This document shows positions 1-7,706 of a stretch of 44,239 bases of DNA, in pieces. The notes beneath the pieces are model-generated. The model saw nothing but the letters and a program-made list of their open reading frames with translations, was not told the DNA's origin and ran no database searches. Position numbers and translations under genes: made by a program. This stretch comes from Clostridiales bacterium (GTDB taxonomy: Bacteria > Bacillota > Clostridia > Oscillospirales > Oscillospiraceae): positions 1-44,239 of the forward strand of contig SFLD01000014.1 in NCBI GenBank assembly GCA_004553545.1. The letters run 5' to 3'. Numbering within the stretch: position 1 is the first letter of the stretch; each line of letters opens with the position of its first letter.

Positions 1-201
1 GGGGATGGTGGCGTACATGTTGGCCAGGTCGTCGGTCTCGATGGTGGCGCCGATGGCGGTCATGCGCTTGACCCACTCGTCACGGGCCATCTTGTCCTCA
101 GCGGACAGGGCGTAGCGGGTAATGCCGCCGTGGCCGGCGTCGCCGAACTTGCTGAAGGTATGGATCTTGTCGCTCATCCGTTCCAGACTGCAATGATACA
201 T
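1..201 (-). CDS. Zn-dependent hydrolase, beta-ureidopropionase / N-carbamoyl-L-amino acid hydrolase family (partial, N-terminus only)
   Basis: Only the first 67 codons lie in the window; the gene runs off the left edge. The visible sequence includes KFGDAGHGGITRYALSAEDK and DEWVKRMTAIGATIETDDLA, matching the N-terminus of M20-family hydantoinase/carbamoylase enzymes (beta-ureidopropionase, allantoate amidohydrolase, N-carbamoyl amino acid amidohydrolase). The metal-binding residues are outside the window. Two in-frame ATGs exist, at 201 and 177; I chose 201 because an AAGGAAGG ribosome site lies about 8 bases upstream of it. Next to a dihydropyrimidinase and preTA, the likely job is hydrolysis of N-carbamoyl-beta-alanine to beta-alanine, CO2 and ammonia, the last step of reductive uracil degradation. 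The substrate is inferred from context; the family call is fairly secure. Confidence 0.8.
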   Translation of the reverse strand, partial: MYHCSLERMSDKIHTFSKFGDAGHGGITRYALSAEDKMARDEWVKRMTAIGATIETDDLANMYATIP

Positions 202-260
202 AAATGATGCCTTCCTTTCAATGCTATCAGGATGTTTGATGGAACTCTTGACTTCCCCAA

Positions 261-294
261 ATGTACACAGGCCCTTAAGAGGGCCTGTGTACAT
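261..294. repeat. perfect 14-bp inverted repeat with 6-base loop
   Basis: Bases 261-274 are the exact reverse complement of 281-294, with loop TTAAGA. It lies between the NCS1 permease stop and the hydrolase start, both on the minus strand. Neither side has a T-run, so it is not a standard intrinsic terminator. It could be an operator, an mRNA-stabilising hairpin, or a terminator of unusual form. Confidence 0.7.
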
Positions 295-343
295 AGAGGA
301 GTGGGAAAACTGGGGAATTTGCAATACTTTAGTGGATTGTGGA

Positions 344-1957
344 TTACTTCTCCACGATGGTCATGGCATCGTCCTCTTCCTTGGTGACGTAGCCCTTCTG
401 AGCGGGAGTGCCAAAGGCGTTGGACCGCATCAGGATGACGTACACGATGTAAGCCACGACGAAGGAGAAGATGTAGCCGTTGGCGGCAATGTACTGGATG
501 AAGTTGGGAGCCACGCCGGAGCCAGCCTTGTAGGCCAGGACGGTGTTGCCCAGGATGGGCAGGATGAAGGAGCAGAGCCAGGCAATGATAGCGCTCCAGT
601 TCCAGCCGTTGGAGTAACGATAGCGGCCCTCGTTGCCCAGGTACAGGGAGGCAACGTCGACGCGCTTTTCCTTGCAGGTGAAGTAGTCAGCGCAGAGGAT
701 AGCGGCCACGGGAGCGATGATGGTGCCGTAGTTGTTCAGCCAGGTGAAGATGTAAGCGGCGCCGGAACCATAGATGAACCAGGGCTGCATGACGACGACG
801 GAGATGATAATGGTGATGATAACGCCCTTGCGGAAGGAGATCTTCTTGGGAGCGATGTTGGACCAGCCGTTGGAGGGAGCCACGACGTTGGCAGCCACGC
901 AGGTGGTCAGGGTAGCGACGATAACACCGATGGCGCAGATGGCGATGGCGAACTTGTTCTCCATCAGGAAGAAGACGGCGGTGGGGTCATAGTTGGCAAC
1001 GCCGGTGGTGTAGTAGGTAGCCTGAGCGAAGATGGTGCCGGCGAAAGCGCAGACGGCCATGGGGATGGGCATACCAATGAGCTGGCCGTTGAACTGATCC
1101 TTCTGGCTCTTGGCCATCTTGGAGAAGTCGGGGATGTTCAGAGCCATGGTGCACCAGTAAGCGATGTTGGCGGTGAGGCCGGCCATGTAGACGTAAGCGA
1201 AGCCGCCGTTGGCCTCAATGAGCTCAGCGTTGTTGCCAGCGCGGAACACGTCAGCCAGGGTGTGGCCGGAGCCGTTGATGGTGACGATGGACCAGATGAT
1301 CAGGCCAACGATAACAACGATCAGCAGGGGAGCGGAGATGTTCTGGACCCACTTGATCTTATCCATGCCGTGATAAGCGACCCAGCCGCAAATCAGAACG
1401 AACACGATGAAGCCGATCAGCTGACCGACGACAACGTTGGGGTTGCCGGGCATGGCGATGGTCTTGGACTGGTCAGAGAAGAAGGGGATGACGATGCCGA
1501 TCAGGGCAGCCAGAGCGCCGCCGCCGACCCAGGACTGCACGGAAGTCCAGCCGCAGCCGATGATGGAACGGGAGATGGTGGACAGCTGCGCGCCCTTGGT
1601 GCCGAAGGTCATGCGGGCGAAGATGGGATAGGGGATACCATACTTGGTGCCGACATGGGAGTTCAGCTGGATGGGGATCAGAACGATCAGGTTGCCCAGG
1701 ATAACGTTGATCAGGGACAGCAGGGGAGACACGCCCAGGGACACCAGAGAGGAAGCCAGAGCCAGCGCGGGAATGGAAACGGACAGGCCCAGCCAGAAGT
1801 CGGCGATGTCCTTGGCCCGCCAGGTACGCTCAGCAACCTTGGTGGGAGCCAGGTCCTTGTTATAGTGATGGGACGATTCGAGTTCTTTCTCGATTTCCGG
1901 GGTCAGCTCATACAAGCCTTCCTGTTTCTCGATCTGGGTGATCTTGATGTTAGACAT
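344..1957 (-). CDS. NCS1-family nucleobase:cation symporter (uracil/cytosine/allantoin permease type)
   Basis: A 537-residue polytopic membrane protein, the usual length for nucleobase:cation symporter-1 carriers, with about twelve hydrophobic segments. Family marks include WRAKDIADFWLGLSVSIP near residues 48-65, then NSHVGTKYGIPYPIFARMTFG and a GWTSVQSWVGG segment around helix 3. The open frame extends to a GTG at 1969, but GGAGG sits just before the ATG at 1957, so I start there (MSNIKITQ). It lies 168 bases downstream of the dihydropyrimidinase gene on the same strand and upstream of the hydrolase, so uptake of uracil, thymine or another pyrimidine or hydantoin is likely. The exact substrate cannot be read from sequence. 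Confidence 0.9.
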   Translation of the reverse strand: MSNIKITQIEKQEGLYELTPEIEKELESSHHYNKDLAPTKVAERTWRAKDIADFWLGLSVSIPALALASSLVSLGVSPLLSLINVILGNLIVLIPIQLNSHVGTKYGIPYPIFARMTFGTKGAQLSTISRSIIGCGWTSVQSWVGGGALAALIGIVIPFFSDQSKTIAMPGNPNVVVGQLIGFIVFVLICGWVAYHGMDKIKWVQNISAPLLIVVIVGLIIWSIVTINGSGHTLADVFRAGNNAELIEANGGFAYVYMAGLTANIAYWCTMALNIPDFSKMAKSQKDQFNGQLIGMPIPMAVCAFAGTIFAQATYYTTGVANYDPTAVFFLMENKFAIAICAIGVIVATLTTCVAANVVAPSNGWSNIAPKKISFRKGVIITIIISVVVMQPWFIYGSGAAYIFTWLNNYGTIIAPVAAILCADYFTCKEKRVDVASLYLGNEGRYRYSNGWNWSAIIAWLCSFILPILGNTVLAYKAGSGVAPNFIQYIAANGYIFSFVVAYIVYVILMRSNAFGTPAQKGYVTKEEDDAMTIVEK

Positions 1958-2125
1958 AATTTCCTCCACTTAAATGATAGATTCATCTGCTTCAGAATTC
2001 CCTGGAGGGCGGCGAGCCTCCGCTCTTTGGGGAGGGGACTGTCGCAGATCTGCCGGGGCCTGAAAGCTTCTCAGGAAACCGGCGGCGCGGGGGATGATAC
2101 TTTCCATCCGGAAAGTGGGATCACA
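1958..2125 (-). other. intergenic leader between dihydropyrimidinase and NCS1 permease genes
   Basis: A 168-base gap on the minus strand. It holds a 7-bp hairpin (ACTTTCC at 2099-2105 with GGAAAGT at 2110-2116) just after the dihydropyrimidinase stop, and the permease ribosome site next to 1957. I found no convincing promoter, so read-through from the upstream gene is likely. Confidence 0.4.
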
Positions 2126-3481
2126 TTACTTTCTGGCTGCGCGCTTGACCATCTTGCCCCAGCCGCGCTCGCCGACGAACTTGCCGTTGTCATAGACCAG
2201 GCGGCCGCGGGAATAGGTCTGCACAGGATAGCCGTGGCACTCGATGCCCTCCCAGATGGTGTGGTCGGAGTCGGAGTGCATGTTGCTCTGATGGATGGTG
2301 AAGTCCTTGTTGGGATCGTAGATGACGATGTCGGCGTCCTTGCCCACAGCCAGACTGCCCTTCTGGGTGCAGCCGAAGATCTTGGCGGGATTGAAGCAGC
2401 AGATCTCAACAGCGCGGGGGAAGGTGATCTCGCCTTTGTTGGCGGCGCTCAGCATATAGGGATACATATTCTCGACGCCGGCGCAGCCGTTGGGGATCTT
2501 GCGGAAATCGTCCTTGCCCCAGTCCTTCTCGGACTGCTGGAACGGGCAGTGGTCAGTGGCGATGGTGTCGATCTCCCCGCGCTTGACAGCAGCCCACAGA
2601 GCCTGACGGCTCTCTTCACCCTTCATCGGGGGAGAGCAGACGAAGTTCCGGCCGTCCTCGCGCTTGAAGACGTCGCAGGTGAACTCCAGATAGTGGGGGC
2701 AGGTCTCCATGTAGATCTCAAGGCCCTCGTCCTTGGCCTTGGTGACGGCCTCGACGCCTTCCTTGTCGGACATATGCACGATGTAGAGGGGGGCATCCAG
2801 GCTCTTGGCCCAGGTGATAGCCCGGCGGTTGGCCTCGCCGGCCACGAACTCAGGACGGGAAGCGTAGTGGTACCAGGGGCTCAGCTTGCCCTCGGCGACG
2901 AACTGGTTGATGAGGGTGGTGAGGACCTCGTTGTTCTCCGCGTGCACGCAGACCAGGGAACCGCATTCCTTGGACTTCTGCAGGACCTGGTAGAAATCGC
3001 CGTCCTTTACGCCGAAATCGTAAACCATGTAAACCTTGAAGGAGGACACGCCGTAATCCACGGCTTCCTGCATGGTGTCCAGCATGCTCAGGTCGGTGAT
3101 GCCCACATGGATGCCGAAGTCCACAGCGGGGCCGTCTTCCAGAGCCTCGGCCTCACGGCGCTTGACAGTCTCCAGGAAGCTCTCGCCCTTCTTCTGTCCG
3201 CTGTAGTCGAAGACCATGGTGGTGCCGCCGCAGGCCGCAGCGCGGGTGCCGGCGAAGAAGTCGTCGGAGGAGACGGTTCCGCCGAAGGGGAAGGCCAGAT
3301 GGGTGTGGGCGTCGATGGCACCGGGAAGGACGAGCTTACCGGTAGCGTCCACGACCTTGTCCGCCTTGACGTCAGAGAGGTCGGCGCCGATGGCGGCGAT
3401 CTTCTGATCCTTGACGGCAATGTCAGCCTTGAACATTTCCTTCTCGGTTACGATGGTTCCGTTTTTGATGATCAGATCCAC
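2126..3481 (-). CDS. hydA: dihydropyrimidinase (D-hydantoinase family)
   Basis: A 451-residue cyclic amidohydrolase that opens 5,6-dihydrouracil or dihydrothymine to the N-carbamoyl-beta-amino acid. Visible family residues are the HxH metal pair in GAIDAHTHLAFPFGG, the Lys that becomes carboxylated in SSFKVYMVYDF, His ligands in VHAENNE and TCPHYLEFT, and the catalytic Asp in ATDHCPF. The start is GTG at 3481 (MDLIIKNGTIV), preceded at 7 bases by AAAGGTGG; longer in-frame extensions to 3799 have no ribosome site and do not look like protein. It is divergent from preT-preA, whose product is its substrate. Amidohydrolases of this group also act on hydantoins, so some breadth is possible. Confidence 0.92.
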   Translation of the reverse strand: MDLIIKNGTIVTEKEMFKADIAVKDQKIAAIGADLSDVKADKVVDATGKLVLPGAIDAHTHLAFPFGGTVSSDDFFAGTRAAACGGTTMVFDYSGQKKGESFLETVKRREAEALEDGPAVDFGIHVGITDLSMLDTMQEAVDYGVSSFKVYMVYDFGVKDGDFYQVLQKSKECGSLVCVHAENNEVLTTLINQFVAEGKLSPWYHYASRPEFVAGEANRRAITWAKSLDAPLYIVHMSDKEGVEAVTKAKDEGLEIYMETCPHYLEFTCDVFKREDGRNFVCSPPMKGEESRQALWAAVKRGEIDTIATDHCPFQQSEKDWGKDDFRKIPNGCAGVENMYPYMLSAANKGEITFPRAVEICCFNPAKIFGCTQKGSLAVGKDADIVIYDPNKDFTIHQSNMHSDSDHTIWEGIECHGYPVQTYSRGRLVYDNGKFVGERGWGKMVKRAARK

Positions 3482-4102
3482 AAATAGTCCACCTTTCTGT
3501 AAAAATAGATTTGCCGGTGTCTGGAGTTTCCCAATCCCTCCTCTGATTGGTTTTGCGAATGGGTCTCTGCGTATCAAAAGCGCCCTGCCGCATTTCTGAA
3601 TCAATTGTGAACAGGAAGGGCCGGCGCACTTGACCGGGCTGGAGCTCCGCCGTCTTATATATGTATGCAGGAGCGGGACAGGATAAAACGCAGGCATCAG
3701 CGGCCTGCGGGGCGCATAGATTGGTCTCGTCCGGCGGCGGAGGGGGCCTGTGACGGTCGGAAGCGTTTCCAGCCTCAGCCGGGGGACTTCACAAACCATT
3801 CACATTTGCTGGGCCTATTGTAAGCCTTTTGCACGCAAAAAAGAAGGGGAAAATGCAAAAAAAATGAAAATTGTTAAAAGCGCAACAAAAGCAAAAAGAG
3901 AATTAGTGTAAAAACACAACAAGAAGAAAATGGCAAACTGCTTGACAAGTGCTTTTTTCGCTGTTTCGCACAAAAAAAGGTCGACCTATAGGCAATCTCG
4001 CCAAAAAGAAAAGAACCCCTTGCATCGAAAGCGAAAAAACTGTACAATGATGTCGTTATTTCCTTAGCAAGCTTGAATACTTTGGAAGGAGAAGTATGAA
4101 AA
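3482..4102. promoter_or_regulatory. AT-rich divergent control region between hydA and preT
   Basis: About 620 bases without a gene, markedly AT-rich from about 3800 to 4080 against GC-rich surroundings. It holds the preT promoter (4020-4048), a palindrome TTTTGC-AC-GCAAAA at 3827-3840 next to a possible minus-strand -10 TACAAT (complement of 3817-3822, with no good -35), a hairpin at 3689-3709 (CGCAGGC/GCCTGCG), and an isolated TTGACA at 3942-3947. The repeated motif TTTTTTCGC (3953-3961) and its inverse GCGAAAAAA (4031-4039) flank the preT -35. If hydA starts near 3810 its leader is over 300 bases long. No regulator gene is in the window. Confidence 0.5.
4020..4048 (+). promoter_or_regulatory. 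sigma-A-type promoter of preT-preA
   Basis: TTGCAT at 4020-4025, a 17-base spacer, then TACAAT at 4043-4048. The leader to the preT ATG is about 48 bases. Confidence 0.75.
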
Positions 4103-5305
4103 ATGACTAAGAAGTACACCGAGGAACTGGAGCGGGGTTACAGCGTGAGCACCGTCATGGAAGAGGCGCAGCGCTGTTTGCTCTGCTATGATGCGCCCTG
4201 CTCCAAAGCCTGCCCGGCGGGAACGGATCCTGCGAAGTTCATCCGCAGCGTCCGTTTCCGCAACTTCAAGGGTGCGGCTGAGACCATCCGCATCAACAAC
4301 GCCCTGGGCGCCGTCTGCGCCCGCGTCTGCCCCACCGAGCGCTACTGCGAGAGCGGCTGCTCCCGCTGCGGCATCGACAAGCCCATCGACATCGGCGGCA
4401 TCCAGCGCTTTGTCACCGATTTTGAGGCTGCCTGCGGCATGAAGGTCCTGGAGAAGGGCGCCGCCAACGGCAAGCGCGTCGCCGTCGTCGGCAGCGGCCC
4501 TGCGGGCCTGCAGGCGGCTGCCACCCTGCTGCAGCTGGGCTACGAGGTGGAGATCTATGAGAAGGCCGACCGTGCCGGCGGCTTCCTCCGCACCATTCCT
4601 GAGTATCGTCTCCCTGAGACCGTGGTGGACGGCGAGATCGAGCGCATTGTGGCGCTGGGTGCTGTCATTCACTGCGGCGTGGATGTGGACAAGGCCAAGT
4701 TCGAGGAGCTGAAGGCCGGCTATGACGCCGTCCTGGTGGCCACCGGTGTCCGCAAGCCCATGATCCTGGACCTCTTCCAGGGCAACCCCAACGTCGTCTC
4801 CGCCGTGGACCTCCTCACCGAGATCCGCAGCAAGCACGGCGAGATGAACGTTCCCGCCAGCGCGCTGGTGCTGGGCGGCGGCGACTCCGCCATGGACGCT
4901 GCCACCACCCTCAAGATGCTGGGCGTGAAGGACGTCATCGAGGTCACCCGCAACGAGTTCCGCGCCTCCGACGCTGAGAAGGCCACCGCTCACGAGATGG
5001 GCGTCATCACCATCGGCGGCTACACTCCCGCCGCGGTGGACGGCAAGACCGTCACCTTCAAGCACAGCCGCCTCAACAGCGAGCTGAAGATCGAGGCCGA
5101 GCTCATCGTCGTGGCCCTGGGCCAGAACATCGACAACGAGCTGGGTCTGCCCGTGGAGCGCAACGAAGTCGTCGCCGAGGGCACCAGCGTGGACGGCAAG
5201 GTCTTCGTGGCCGGCGATATCGCCAAGGGCGACAAGACCGTCGTCGCCGCCGTCAACAAGGGCAAGCTCGCCGCATATGAGATCCACAATCGTATTGGAG
5301 GTTGA
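4103..5305 (+). CDS. preT: NAD-dependent dihydropyrimidine dehydrogenase, subunit PreT
   Basis: A 400-residue flavoprotein homologous to the N-terminal half of mammalian dihydropyrimidine dehydrogenase and to glutamate synthase small subunits. It passes electrons from NAD(P)H through FAD to the Fe-S clusters and PreA. Visible features are the N-terminal cysteine clusters CLLCYDAPCSKACPAGT (residues 29-45) and CARVCPTERYCESGC, an FAD-binding GSGPAGLQAAA near 130, a nucleotide-binding GGGDSAMDAA near 260, and a C-terminal VFVAGDIAKGDK. The start is ATG 4103. A 4-codon frame (ATG at 4096 to TAA at 4110) overlaps this start between it and GGAG. The stop is followed at 5 bases by the preA ATG, so the two subunits are translated from one message. 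Confidence 0.95.
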   Translation: MTKKYTEELERGYSVSTVMEEAQRCLLCYDAPCSKACPAGTDPAKFIRSVRFRNFKGAAETIRINNALGAVCARVCPTERYCESGCSRCGIDKPIDIGGIQRFVTDFEAACGMKVLEKGAANGKRVAVVGSGPAGLQAAATLLQLGYEVEIYEKADRAGGFLRTIPEYRLPETVVDGEIERIVALGAVIHCGVDVDKAKFEELKAGYDAVLVATGVRKPMILDLFQGNPNVVSAVDLLTEIRSKHGEMNVPASALVLGGGDSAMDAATTLKMLGVKDVIEVTRNEFRASDAEKATAHEMGVITIGGYTPAAVDGKTVTFKHSRLNSELKIEAELIVVALGQNIDNELGLPVERNEVVAEGTSVDGKVFVAGDIAKGDKTVVAAVNKGKLAAYEIHNRIGG

Positions 5306-5310
5306 AAAAC

Positions 5311-6552
5311 ATGGTGAAGAAAGATTTATCCGTTGAGTTTCTCGGGGTACATTTTGAAAACCCGTTCTGCCTCTCCTCCTCTCCGGTAGGCAACTGCTAC
5401 GAGATGTGCGCCAAGGCCTATGACGAAGGCTGGGCCGGCGTCGTCTTCAAGACCATTGGTCCCGCCAGCTTCCTCATCGACGAGGTCTCTCCCCGTTTCG
5501 ACGCCCTGACCAAGGAGGGCACCCCCTTCGTCGGCTTCAAGAACATGGAGCAGATCGCCGAGCATCCCCTGGAGCAGAACCTGGCCGACCTCCGCAAGCT
5601 GAAGGAAAACTATCCCGACAAGGTCCTCATCGCCTCCATCATGGGCCCCACCGAGGAAGACTGGGAAGAGCTGGCCCGCCTCGTGACCGAGGCCGGCGCC
5701 GACATGATCGAGATGAACCTCTCCTGCCCCCAGATGACCACCCATGCCATGGGCTCTGACGTGGGCACCAACGCCGAGCTCTGCAAGAGCTTCTGCGCCG
5801 CTGTCAAGCGCGGCTCCAAGCTGCCCATGATGGCCAAGATGACCCCCAACATCACCGACATGGTGCCCGTGGCCAAGGCCTGCCTGGAGGGCGGCGCCGA
5901 CGGTATCGCGGCCATCAACACCATCAAGTCCGTCTGCAACGTGGACCTCAACCGCAAGATCGGTATGCCCATCGTCAACGGCAAGTCCGCCATCTCCGGT
6001 TATTCCGGCAAGGCCGTGAAGCCCGTGGCCCTGCGCTTTGTGCAGCAGCTGCGCACCGGCATCCCCGGCGTGGAGATCTCCGGCATCGGCGGCATCGAGA
6101 CCTGGGAGGACGCGGCTGAGTTCCTGCTGCTGGGCTCCACCACCCTGCAGGTCACCACTTCCATCATGCAGTATGGCTACCGGATCGTGGAGGACATGAA
6201 GAACGGTCTCGAGCACTACATGGAGGAGCAGGGCGTTGACAGCCTGATGGACCTCATCGGCATCGCCAACGGCAACATCATCCCCGCCGAGGAGCTGGAC
6301 CGCGACTACGTCGTGTATCCCGAGTTCGACACCGAGAAGTGCATCGGCTGCGGCCGCTGCTACGTCTCCTGCTATGACGGCGCGCACCAGGCCATCTCCT
6401 GGGACGAGGAGAACCGCAAGCCCTCCTGCGACCACAATAAGTGCGTGGGCTGCCACCTCTGCGCTCTGGTCTGTCCCGTGAAGGCCATCGGCAAGGGCGA
6501 GATCGTCATGAAGCCCGGCCGCAAGGGCTCTCCCGCCGACAAGGCCGTCTGA
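5311..6552 (+). CDS. preA: NAD-dependent dihydropyrimidine dehydrogenase, subunit PreA
   Basis: A 413-residue FMN protein that reduces uracil or thymine to the 5,6-dihydro form. The N-terminal TIM barrel resembles dihydroorotate dehydrogenase, with the substrate-loop cysteine in EMNLSCPQM near residue 145. Two [4Fe-4S] motifs close the protein: CIGCGRCYVSC and CVGCHLCALVCPVKA. An in-frame TTG at 5302 sits directly on the TTGGAGG ribosome site, so ATG 5311, nine bases after GGAGG, is the better start. Coupled to preT; a strong terminator follows at 6591. The same enzyme pair in gut bacteria is known to reduce the drug 5-fluorouracil to dihydrofluorouracil; that activity is not shown here. Confidence 0.95.
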   Translation: MVKKDLSVEFLGVHFENPFCLSSSPVGNCYEMCAKAYDEGWAGVVFKTIGPASFLIDEVSPRFDALTKEGTPFVGFKNMEQIAEHPLEQNLADLRKLKENYPDKVLIASIMGPTEEDWEELARLVTEAGADMIEMNLSCPQMTTHAMGSDVGTNAELCKSFCAAVKRGSKLPMMAKMTPNITDMVPVAKACLEGGADGIAAINTIKSVCNVDLNRKIGMPIVNGKSAISGYSGKAVKPVALRFVQQLRTGIPGVEISGIGGIETWEDAAEFLLLGSTTLQVTTSIMQYGYRIVEDMKNGLEHYMEEQGVDSLMDLIGIANGNIIPAEELDRDYVVYPEFDTEKCIGCGRCYVSCYDGAHQAISWDEENRKPSCDHNKCVGCHLCALVCPVKAIGKGEIVMKPGRKGSPADKAV

Positions 6553-6590
6553 GAAGGACGAACGCCGTAAGGCAGCGATGAAATAGGAAA

Positions 6591-6623
6591 GACCCCGGCA
6601 GCGAACGCTGCCGGGGTCTTTTT
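6591..6623 (+). terminator. intrinsic terminator of preT-preA
   Basis: Arms GACCCCGGCAGC (6591-6602) and GCTGCCGGGGTC (6607-6618), loop GAAC, then five T. Confidence 0.9.
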
Positions 6624-6740
6624 GTCTGTTTGACGAGGAAAAGTAGCCGGAGGGTTCCAGATACTTTCACGGACGAAAGGAAAGCGGAACTCCTTGTCAG
6701 ATGGCCGATCTCAAGGAATATCCGTGCTTTTGGGAAGAAA

Positions 6741-6772
6741 GAACCCCCGGCAGCGAATGCTGCCGGGGGTTC
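6741..6772 (-). terminator. intrinsic terminator downstream of serA
   Basis: Arms GAACCCCCGGCAGC (6741-6754) and GCTGCCGGGGGTTC (6759-6772). On the minus strand it is followed by TTTCTTCCC. Its core is nearly the same as that of the preA terminator 150 bases away. Confidence 0.75.
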
Positions 6773-6791
6773 TGCGTGATGGTGTTTTTTC

Positions 6792-7706
6792 TCAGAAGGC
6801 GAAGTGCTCCACGATGTCCACCAGCTCCGCGCCGATGCGCTTCTGGGCTTCCTTGGTGCCTGCGCCGATGTGGGGGGTGCAGGAGACGGCGGGATGCTGG
6901 GCCAGGGCCCAGTTGGGCTCCTTCTCGCTCATCCAGACGTCGAGGCCGGCGGCCTTCACCTTACCGGAATTGAGGGCGTCCAGCAGGGCTGCCTCGTCCA
7001 CGTTGGAACCCCGGGAGACGTTGATGATCACCACGCCGTCCTTCATCTTGGCGAGAGCCTCGGCATCCACCAGGGCCTTGCCGCCGCCGGGCGCGCAGAG
7101 AATGACGACGTCAGACTGAGCCAGCAGCTCGTCCATGGAGACAAAGTGCATGGTCTCGCACTCGCAGCCCTCGGGCTTGGTGCGGTGGACCACGGACAGC
7201 ACACAGGCCCCAAGGGCCTGGCACTTGTCGCCCACCATGCGGCCGATGCGGCCGTAGCCGATGACGCCCACGGTTTTTCCGGAGACCTCAAAACCCTTGG
7301 AGTAGGCCTTCTTTTCCCACTTGCTTTCCCGCATGGTGTGCCCGGCGATAGAGATGTTCCGGGCGCAGGAGAAGAGCAGAGCGATGGCCAGCTCCGCCAC
7401 GGCGTTGGAGGAGGCACGGGGGGTATTTTTGCAGGCGATGCCGGCGGCCTCGGCGTAGGGGATGTCGATGTTGTCCATGCCGACGCCGGCCCGGATGATG
7501 AGCTTCAGCTTGCCGCCCTTGGCGTCGTCGATCTGCTGCTTTTTGATCTTAGTGGCAGAACGGATGATGACAGCGTCAAAATCCTTCAGGGCAGCGCCCA
7601 GCTGATCGGGCTCGTAGAACTGCTCGACGACCTCGAATCCGTCCTTGCGGAGCTGCTCCATCGCTCCGGCATCCATGCCGTCAGTGACCAGTACGCGAAT
7701 TGCCAT
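6792..7706 (-). CDS. serA: D-3-phosphoglycerate dehydrogenase, short form without ACT domain
   Basis: A 304-residue D-isomer-specific 2-hydroxyacid dehydrogenase. It would oxidise 3-phosphoglycerate to 3-phosphohydroxypyruvate with NAD, the first step of serine synthesis. The Rossmann motif is GVIGYGRIGR (near 144-153); the active-site Arg is in NVSRGSNVDE, the Glu in the SEKEPN segment and the His in TPHIGAG. It stops soon after the catalytic domain, lacking the C-terminal ACT domain of long serine-sensitive enzymes. The start is ATG 7706 with AAGGGG upstream. It lies downstream of serC on the same strand, which supports this substrate over other 2-hydroxyacids, although the pair is separated by 350 bases. 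Confidence 0.88.
   Translation of the reverse strand: MAIRVLVTDGMDAGAMEQLRKDGFEVVEQFYEPDQLGAALKDFDAVIIRSATKIKKQQIDDAKGGKLKLIIRAGVGMDNIDIPYAEAAGIACKNTPRASSNAVAELAIALLFSCARNISIAGHTMRESKWEKKAYSKGFEVSGKTVGVIGYGRIGRMVGDKCQALGACVLSVVHRTKPEGCECETMHFVSMDELLAQSDVVILCAPGGGKALVDAEALAKMKDGVVIINVSRGSNVDEAALLDALNSGKVKAAGLDVWMSEKEPNWALAQHPAVSCTPHIGAGTKEAQKRIGAELVDIVEHFAF

Noticed and set aside
221..3487. Long plus-strand open frame of over 1000 codons opposite the permease and hydA genes
   Set aside because: It is antisense to two well-supported genes, has Gly/Asp/Val-biased sequence typical of reversed GC-rich coding DNA, and no ribosome site.
3942..3970. Second promoter at TTGACA 3942-3947
   Set aside because: No acceptable -10 follows at 16-18 bases.
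5302..5310. TTG start for preA
   Set aside because: It abuts the GGAGG site with no spacer; ATG 5311 has correct spacing.
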